DNA from: Clostridia bacterium
Lineage (GTDB): Bacteria > Bacillota > Clostridia > Oscillospirales > CAG-272
Assembly: GCA_017379815.1 (NCBI GenBank)
Contig: JAFNVK010000045.1
Location: 1 to 8,549 of the forward strand
Direction of reading: 5' to 3'
Length of the DNA stretch: 8,549 nucleotides
Shown: positions 6,194-8,549 of the stretch, piece by piece
How the letters are laid out: every line of letters starts with the position of its first letter
How positions within the stretch are numbered: the stretch's first letter is position 1
Made by a program: the position numbers and the translations under genes
Notes under the pieces: model-generated
Told to the model about the DNA's origin: nothing
Seen by the model: the letters and a program-made list of their open reading frames with translations, nothing else
The model's database searches: none

Positions 6194-6955
6194 GTGCGGA
6201 TAGATCACGCGATTGAGGTAAAGTCCGCAGGCAGGTGCCGTTGCTCCGGCCAACGAGCGGTCTCTCTTTTCGGTGATGCGACGGACGTCATCCGGAGAAA
6301 GCCTTCCCTGCCCGACCGCGGCAAGCGTTCCGGCAAGGATACGCACCATATTGTAGAGAAATCCGTCTGCCGAGACGCGGTAGATGAGAATATCCCCCTC
6401 GCGAAGCATCTCGGAGCGGTAGATCGTGCGAACGGTCTCCACGACCTTCGAGCCCTGCGCCATATAAGCGGCAAAATCCTGCTTTCCGCAAAGCGTTTTT
6501 GCAGCCTCGTTCATGCGGAGAAAGGCCTCCTCCCCCGCCAAGGCAGGAAGATGATAGGAGCGCTCCTCCTCAAAGGGATCACGGATGCGTCCCGTGTAGA
6601 AGCGGTAGAGGTATTCCTTTTCCCGAACGTCATAGCGCGCGTGAAAGTCTGCACCTACCCATTGTGCGTCAAAGACGGCAATATCCGTAGGCAGATGCGC
6701 CGAGAGCGCGTGCGGAATGCGCTCGACCGGAATTTCGGTCTCAAGGCAATTCATCCCTTTTTTGGCTACGGTCGCGCAAAAGAGATTGGCGTGCACACCG
6801 CTGTCGGTACGGCTGCAGCCCACCACGTCACAATCGTATCCAAACACCGCGAGCGCGGCCTCGTTGAGCCTTTGCTGAACGGTTACGCCGTTTGGCTGGA
6901 CCTGATACCCACAGTAATGCGTGCCGATATAGCGGATCTTAAGAAGGATCTTCAT
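6182..6955 (-). CDS. truA: tRNA pseudouridine synthase A (TruA)
   Basis: TruA isomerises uridines 38-40 in the anticodon stem-loop of many tRNAs to pseudouridine. The 257-residue length is normal. The catalytic aspartate is D51 in the GCSRTDSGVHA motif (46-56). Other family segments are IRYIGTHYCGYQVQPNGVTVQ (7-27), DFHARYDVREKEYLYRF with the active-site tyrosine probably Y117 (103-119), DFAAYMAQGS (160-169), DGFLYNMVRILAGTL with R205 (198-211) and APACGLYL (240-247). The ATG at 6955 lies 8 bases after the ecfT stop, and its GAGG ribosome binding site overlaps the end of ecfT, so translation is probably coupled. The ecfA2-ecfT-truA order is common in Firmicutes. The stop codon lies in a 10-base tandem duplication, described separately. 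Confidence 0.97.
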   Translation of the reverse strand: MKILLKIRYIGTHYCGYQVQPNGVTVQQRLNEAALAVFGYDCDVVGCSRTDSGVHANLFCATVAKKGMNCLETEIPVERIPHALSAHLPTDIAVFDAQWVGADFHARYDVREKEYLYRFYTGRIRDPFEEERSYHLPALAGEEAFLRMNEAAKTLCGKQDFAAYMAQGSKVVETVRTIYRSEMLREGDILIYRVSADGFLYNMVRILAGTLAAVGQGRLSPDDVRRITEKRDRSLAGATAPACGLYLNRVIYPHDLT

Positions 6956-6963
6956 CGGTCACC

Positions 6964-7788
6964 TCACGAAAGCCGCGGGCCGATGCCCACACGGTTGAGG
7001 AAGAAGACGCCAACGCCAAAGGAGACCATGAGCAGGACGGCTACGAGGTCCGAAGCGCGGTAACGCAGCACCTTGAGCCGAGTCCTTCCCTCGTCTCCGT
7101 GATAGCAACGGCATTCCATGGCGGACGCCAGATCGAAGGCGCGATTGAATGCCGACACGAAGAGCGGGATCAGAACGGGGATCAGGGCCTTTGCACGGTT
7201 GATCAGACTGCCCGTGGAAAAGCTTGCACCGCGCGCACGCTGTGCGTTCATGATTTTTTCGGTCTCCTCGGTCAGCGTCGGAATAAACCGAAGCGCGATG
7301 GTCATCATCATGGCAAAATCGTGGACGGGGATCTTGATCTTCTTCAGGGGAGAAAGCAGCCCCTCAAGCGCATCGGTCAAAGCAATAGGCGTTGTGGTAT
7401 AGGTCAGAAAAATACCCGTTCCCAGGATCAGCACCGTAATGCGCAGAACCATGAAGAGCGCGTTCCAAAGGCCCTCGGCATAGATCTTGATCCACCAATG
7501 CTCCGGAGTAAGCAGGTTCTCGCCTTTCGTCATAAAAACGTTAATGACCGAAGTGAAAACGATAATGAAAAGAATGGGGCGCATGGAGCGCAGGATCAGG
7601 CGGAGCGGCAGATGGCTCAGCACCACTAGAAGAAGTGCCGATAAGACAAGCCCGAAAAAGGAGATCGCATTCTTGCACAAAAAGGTGCAAACGATATACA
7701 GGATCGCCAGGATCACCTTGGCGCGCGGATCCATGCGGTGGAGAGGAGAATCGGCAGGATAGTACTGCCCAAAAGCAACGTTTTTCAT
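6964..7788 (-). CDS. ecfT: ECF transporter transmembrane coupling protein EcfT
   Basis: EcfT is the membrane scaffold of energy-coupling factor transporters. It joins the EcfA1/EcfA2 ATPases to exchangeable substrate-binding S components for vitamins or metal ions. The 274 residues include the conserved start GQYYPADSPLHRMDPRAK (7-24) and hydrophobic helices at about 25-38, 42-58, 70-86, 108-128, and 246-265. The two coupling-helix motifs are QRARGAS (183-189) and MECRCYHG (224-231). The second reads CRC where the textbook motif is ARG-like. Specificity cannot be told from EcfT, and no S component is in the window. An in-frame TAA lies three codons upstream of the ATG at 7788, and the family start fits there. 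The only ribosome-binding-like sequence, GGAAAGGAA (7807-7815), is about 20 bases away, which is unusually far. Confidence 0.94.
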   Translation of the reverse strand: MKNVAFGQYYPADSPLHRMDPRAKVILAILYIVCTFLCKNAISFFGLVLSALLLVVLSHLPLRLILRSMRPILFIIVFTSVINVFMTKGENLLTPEHWWIKIYAEGLWNALFMVLRITVLILGTGIFLTYTTTPIALTDALEGLLSPLKKIKIPVHDFAMMMTIALRFIPTLTEETEKIMNAQRARGASFSTGSLINRAKALIPVLIPLFVSAFNRAFDLASAMECRCYHGDEGRTRLKVLRYRASDLVAVLLMVSFGVGVFFLNRVGIGPRLS

Positions 7789-7843
7789 ATGGTTTTACAG
7801 AACGTATTCCTTTCCCATGATAAAAAATCGAACAAAGAAGAGA

Positions 7844-8549
7844 TCAGTCGGCAAACAGAGCCCGAACGGCGCTGACGGCATCCTCGACCGTGTAGATATT
7901 CTCGGGTACAGAGACGCCGCGCTCACGCAAAAGGCGCATCAGATGCGTGATCTGCGGGATATCCAGCCCTGCCTCGGTCAGCTCCCGCGTGTGGGAGAAG
8001 ATCTCCTTACGTTCCCCATGCATCAGGACGCGTGCACCGCCCATAACGACAACGTCATCACAGTAGCGTGCCATATCCTCCATACTGTGGCTGACGATAA
8101 GCACGGTGGAATTGGTGGAACGCTGATAGTGCAGGATGCCATCCAGGATCCTCGTCCTTCCTGCAGGATCAAGACCTGCGGCAGGCTCGTCGAGCACCAG
8201 CACCTCGGGGCGCATGGCGATCACTCCGGCAAGCGCCACACGGCGCTTCTGCCCGCCCGAAAGATCAAAGGGAGACTTTTGCAAAAGCTCCTCATCAAGG
8301 CCTGCAAATTTTGCCGCCTCGCGCACGCGCAGGCCGATCTCCTCCTCTGAAAGCTTCATGTTGCGCGGACCAAAGGCAATATCCTTCTCCACCGTTTCCT
8401 CAAAGAGCTGGTACTCGGGATACTGCATGACAAGGCCAACGCGGAAGCAAAGCTCACGACGACGGCGTTCCACCTCTCGGCGGAGCGCCTTTTTGCGTGT
8501 GTGCTTTGGCAGAGCGGCGTATTCGGGAAGCGCAGACCACTCCTCGTAC
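7844..8549 (-). CDS. ecfA2: ECF transporter ATPase EcfA2 (5' end cut by window edge)
   Basis: This is the C-terminal 234 residues of an ABC ATPase that powers ECF-type vitamin/metal uptake with its partner EcfA1 and EcfT. The Walker A motif lies beyond the window. Visible, in numbering of the partial protein, are the Q-loop MQYPEYQLFEETVEKDIAFGP (Q42; characteristic of EcfA2), signature LSGGQKRR (96-103), Walker B VLVLDEP (116-122), D-loop GLDP (125-128) and switch histidine H154 in IVSHSMED. The C-terminal helical region (about 180-234) is typical of the family. Frame extends without a stop to base 8548, so the GTG at 8473 is not the start. Residues 15-33 are strikingly basic. The gene ends 55 bases before ecfT; ecfA1 would be expected upstream. 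Confidence 0.95.
   Translation of the reverse strand, partial: YEEWSALPEYAALPKHTRKKALRREVERRRRELCFRVGLVMQYPEYQLFEETVEKDIAFGPRNMKLSEEEIGLRVREAAKFAGLDEELLQKSPFDLSGGQKRRVALAGVIAMRPEVLVLDEPAAGLDPAGRTRILDGILHYQRSTNSTVLIVSHSMEDMARYCDDVVVMGGARVLMHGERKEIFSHTRELTEAGLDIPQITHLMRLLRERGVSVPENIYTVEDAVSAVRALFAD

Noticed and set aside
7789..7843. Terminator or promoter between ecfA2 and ecfT (T-run at 7821-7826 region on the minus strand)
   Set aside because: The T-run is not preceded by a GC-rich hairpin, and the nearby TATCAT has no -35 at a suitable distance.

Overview
This window is a block of core-genome DNA from a low-to-middle GC Firmicute, most likely a member of class Clostridia. The pointers are the ecfA2-ecfT-truA gene order, a YlmC/YmxH-type sporulation-associated protein, a Clp ATPase with an N-terminal zinc finger, DUF5711 next to CvpA, strong AAGGAGG ribosome binding sites and Gram-positive-style promoters and terminators. 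Codon use looks uniform, and I see no transposase, integrase, tRNA, rRNA or CRISPR array. A finer placement (for example an Oscillospirales-like gut lineage) would be a guess. Every supported gene is on the minus strand, so transcription runs from the right end towards base 1.

Read in transcription order, the right part (8549 to 1721) looks like one long unit: ecfA2 (cut by the window edge), ecfT, truA, a DUF5711 membrane-anchored propeller-like protein, a CvpA-family membrane protein and a 775-residue Clp ATPase. Gaps are 8 to 59 bases, and no internal terminator is visible. The unit ends at a hairpin plus T-tract (1721-1762). EcfA2 and EcfT are parts of the energy module of ECF vitamin/metal transporters, and TruA makes pseudouridine in the tRNA anticodon arm. 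The roles of DUF5711 and of CvpA in this setting are not known.

Next comes a short monocistronic gene, the YlmC/YmxH PRC-barrel protein (1325-1615), with its own strong terminator (1280-1316). The last unit is rpsB-tsf (ribosomal protein S2 and EF-Ts, the latter cut by the window edge). It is preceded by a near-consensus extended -10 promoter with an A-tract-rich upstream region and a roughly 145-base 5' leader that can form mutually exclusive stem-loops.

I found no clear new defence, mobile or biosynthetic system. The items most worth a second look are small-scale. They are the foldable rpsB leader, a hairpin between the ribosome binding site and the start codon of the Clp gene, an exact 10-base tandem duplication that creates the truA stop (deleting one copy would fuse truA in frame to the DUF5711 gene), a strongly basic segment in EcfA2, a cysteine-rich YlmC/YmxH protein, and the conserved-looking but unexplained DUF5711-CvpA-Clp neighbourhood.
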